Shown here in pieces: positions 14,689 to 15,948 of a stretch of 15,948 nt of DNA; positions within the stretch are counted from its first letter, which is position 1, and each line of letters begins with the position of its first letter. The notes beneath the pieces are model-generated. The model was not told the origin of the DNA. It saw only the letters and a list, made by a program, of their open reading frames with translations, and searched no databases. Both the position numbers and the translations under genes were made by a program. Location of the stretch: positions 1,366 to 17,313 of the forward strand of contig JALVKK010000024.1 of the NCBI GenBank assembly GCA_027033875.1, read 5' to 3'. This stretch comes from Flavobacteriales bacterium. GTDB lineage: Bacteria > Bacteroidota > Bacteroidia > Flavobacteriales > Flavobacteriaceae.

Positions 14689-15948
14689 CTATTGTTGTTT
14701 TTTGAAATTTTCAATACCTTTTCTAAGCCATTTGTAATACACATCAACTTCCGGTGTATATCCAATAGGTTCATTCATATTTTCGCCCTTATGATTTTCG
14801 ATAACATAAAGCGGTTGTGAATTGTTTTTATACTTATAAGTTTCAAATTCACTCCATTTTTGTCCGACAGTCGTTACTTTATCGCCGGTATATTTGGAAA
14901 TGTATTGTTTGTCTTCCGGCAATTTGATGCGTTCGTCAACAAAAAGAGAGACTAAAACCACTTCATTTTTAAATATCGGTAGAATATTATCTTTACTCCA
15001 AACATTTTCTTCCATCAAACGACAGTTTTGACAAGCTCGTCCCGTAAAATCAATCAATAAAGGTTTGTTGACTTTTTTGGCATAAGCCATAGCCAAATCA
15101 TAATCTTCAAAAGCAACAATATTATTTGGTCCGTATTCGGCTCCTTCCGGCAAGACTTGATGTATTTGTGCAGACGAGTCGGTTTTGGAATAACCTACTC
15201 CAAATTTAGACTCCGCATATTTCATTGGTGGCGGAAAACCGCTGATAACATTTAAAGGCGCTCCCCATAAACCGGGTAGTAAATACAAGGCAAAAGACAA
15301 AGTAAATAAGCCGAATAAAAATCTGAAAACGCTTAAATTTTCAACCGGTGCATCGTGAGACAAACGAATTTTTCCAAACAAATACATTGCCATAGTCAAG
15401 GTAATGGCTATCCAGATGGCAATAAAAAGTTCACGATGTAAGAAATGCCATTGATTGACTAAGTCGGCATTGGACAAAAATTTGAACGCAAAAGCCAATT
15501 CAATAAAACCGAAGATCACTTTTACACTGTTGAGCCAAGCACCCGAGCGGGGTAATTTTTCGAGCAATACGGGAAAAAATGCCAAAATACCAAAAGGTAT
15601 GGCAATACCCAAACCAAAACCAAGCATGGCATAAGTCAAAGACATTGCACCACCGGCACTATTGGCAACGTTACCTAAGATAAATCCTAAAGCAGGACCT
15701 GTACAAGAAAATGACACTATTACCAATGTCAATGCCATAAAAAATCCGGCTAAAATACCGCCTTTGTTAGATTGCTTATCCGCAGAGCTGACCCAAGATT
15801 GCGGAATTAAACGTACAGGGTCTAATTTTTCAACTCCGAATAAATTTAAAGCAAACAATATGAAAATGGCAAAGAAAAACAAATTTACCCAAGTATTAGT
15901 CGCCATAGCATTAAACATCGTACTATCGACTTTTTCGAGCAAATGGAA
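14689..15948 (-). CDS. DsbD-like thiol:disulfide interchange protein, C-terminal part (5' end outside the window)
   Basis: 419 residues are visible; the frame is open to the window edge, and the apparent TTG start at 15942 is probably internal. The full protein would carry reducing power from cytoplasmic thioredoxin across the inner membrane to periplasmic partners. Visible parts, numbered from the edge: several membrane segments (about 18-38, 65-92, 100-125, 140-160, 172-192, 206-224), the conserved membrane cysteine in SFSCTGPALG (C82), and a C-terminal thioredoxin-like domain (about 275-419) with active site CQNC (C306, C309) and a later Gln-Pro (SQPLYV) that fits the cis-Pro loop. The first membrane cysteine and any N-terminal periplasmic domain lie beyond the edge. 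It is the upstream neighbour of the porin gene but separated from it by a terminator. Confidence 0.88.
   Translation of the reverse strand, partial: FHLLEKVDSTMFNAMATNTWVNLFFFAIFILFALNLFGVEKLDPVRLIPQSWVSSADKQSNKGGILAGFFMALTLVIVSFSCTGPALGFILGNVANSAGGAMSLTYAMLGFGLGIAIPFGILAFFPVLLEKLPRSGAWLNSVKVIFGFIELAFAFKFLSNADLVNQWHFLHRELFIAIWIAITLTMAMYLFGKIRLSHDAPVENLSVFRFLFGLFTLSFALYLLPGLWGAPLNVISGFPPPMKYAESKFGVGYSKTDSSAQIHQVLPEGAEYGPNNIVAFEDYDLAMAYAKKVNKPLLIDFTGRACQNCRLMEENVWSKDNILPIFKNEVVLVSLFVDERIKLPEDKQYISKYTGDKVTTVGQKWSEFETYKYKNNSQPLYVIENHKGENMNEPIGYTPEVDVYYKWLRKGIENFKKQQ

Noticed and set aside
15940..15942. TTG at 15942 as the true start of the DsbD-like protein
   Set aside because: The frame stays open to the window edge, and the first membrane cysteine and N-terminal domains of the family are missing, so the gene must begin outside the window.
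1..15948. Search for mobile elements, phage genes, toxin-antitoxin or defence systems, tRNA or rRNA genes
   Set aside because: All sizeable frames are accounted for by housekeeping or envelope genes, and no transposase, integrase, nuclease module or tRNA fold was recognised by eye.

Overview
The window reads as an ordinary, AT-rich chromosomal segment from a member of the Bacteroidota, probably Flavobacteriia or a relative. The pointers are the order rplM-rpsI-rpsB-tsf, a Bacteroidota-type promoter (TTTG-N19-TAnnTTTG) in front of rplM, a Porin_10-like outer-membrane barrel, a lipoprotein M28 peptidase, and a DsbD-type protein with a C-terminal thioredoxin domain. I see no phage, insertion sequence, CRISPR array, tRNA, rRNA or plasmid functions.

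Layout, left to right. Positions 109-9379 hold five genes, all on the minus strand. In transcription order they are an M28-family lipoprotein peptidase (7784-9379), a phosphoglucomutase/phosphomannomutase (5928-7643), an MsbA-like ABC exporter (4090-5922), the primosomal helicase PriA (1628-4093) and a secreted papain-like (C1) peptidase (109-1362). The mutase, exporter and priA are tightly packed (a 5-nt gap, then a 4-nt TTGA overlap) and are probably one operon. The junctions on either side carry degenerate 7-8-bp tandem arrays and small palindromes. A 428-bp AT-rich divergent intergenic region (9380-9807) separates this block from the plus-strand ribosomal operon rplM-rpsI-rpsB-tsf (9808-12591). 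That operon ends in a bidirectional hairpin terminator facing a convergent putative porin gene (12660-14594, minus). The last gene, cut by the right edge, is the C-terminal part of a DsbD-like thiol:disulfide interchange protein (14689-15948, minus).

The genes are mostly housekeeping: translation (L13, S9, S2, EF-Ts), replication restart (PriA), sugar-phosphate metabolism, envelope export and periplasmic redox or proteolysis. No new multi-gene system is evident. The best leads are smaller. First, the rpsI-rpsB gap can fold into two mutually exclusive structures, as expected of an S2 autoregulatory leader. Second, the M28 lipoprotein lacks the usual general-base Glu and has His in place of a zinc-ligand Asp. 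Third, short tandem arrays sit directly on gene boundaries; one contains the ATG of the mutase gene, and one repeat type lies at the stop codons of both priA and the C1 peptidase gene. Calls rest on motif reading only; no homology search or folding calculation was run.
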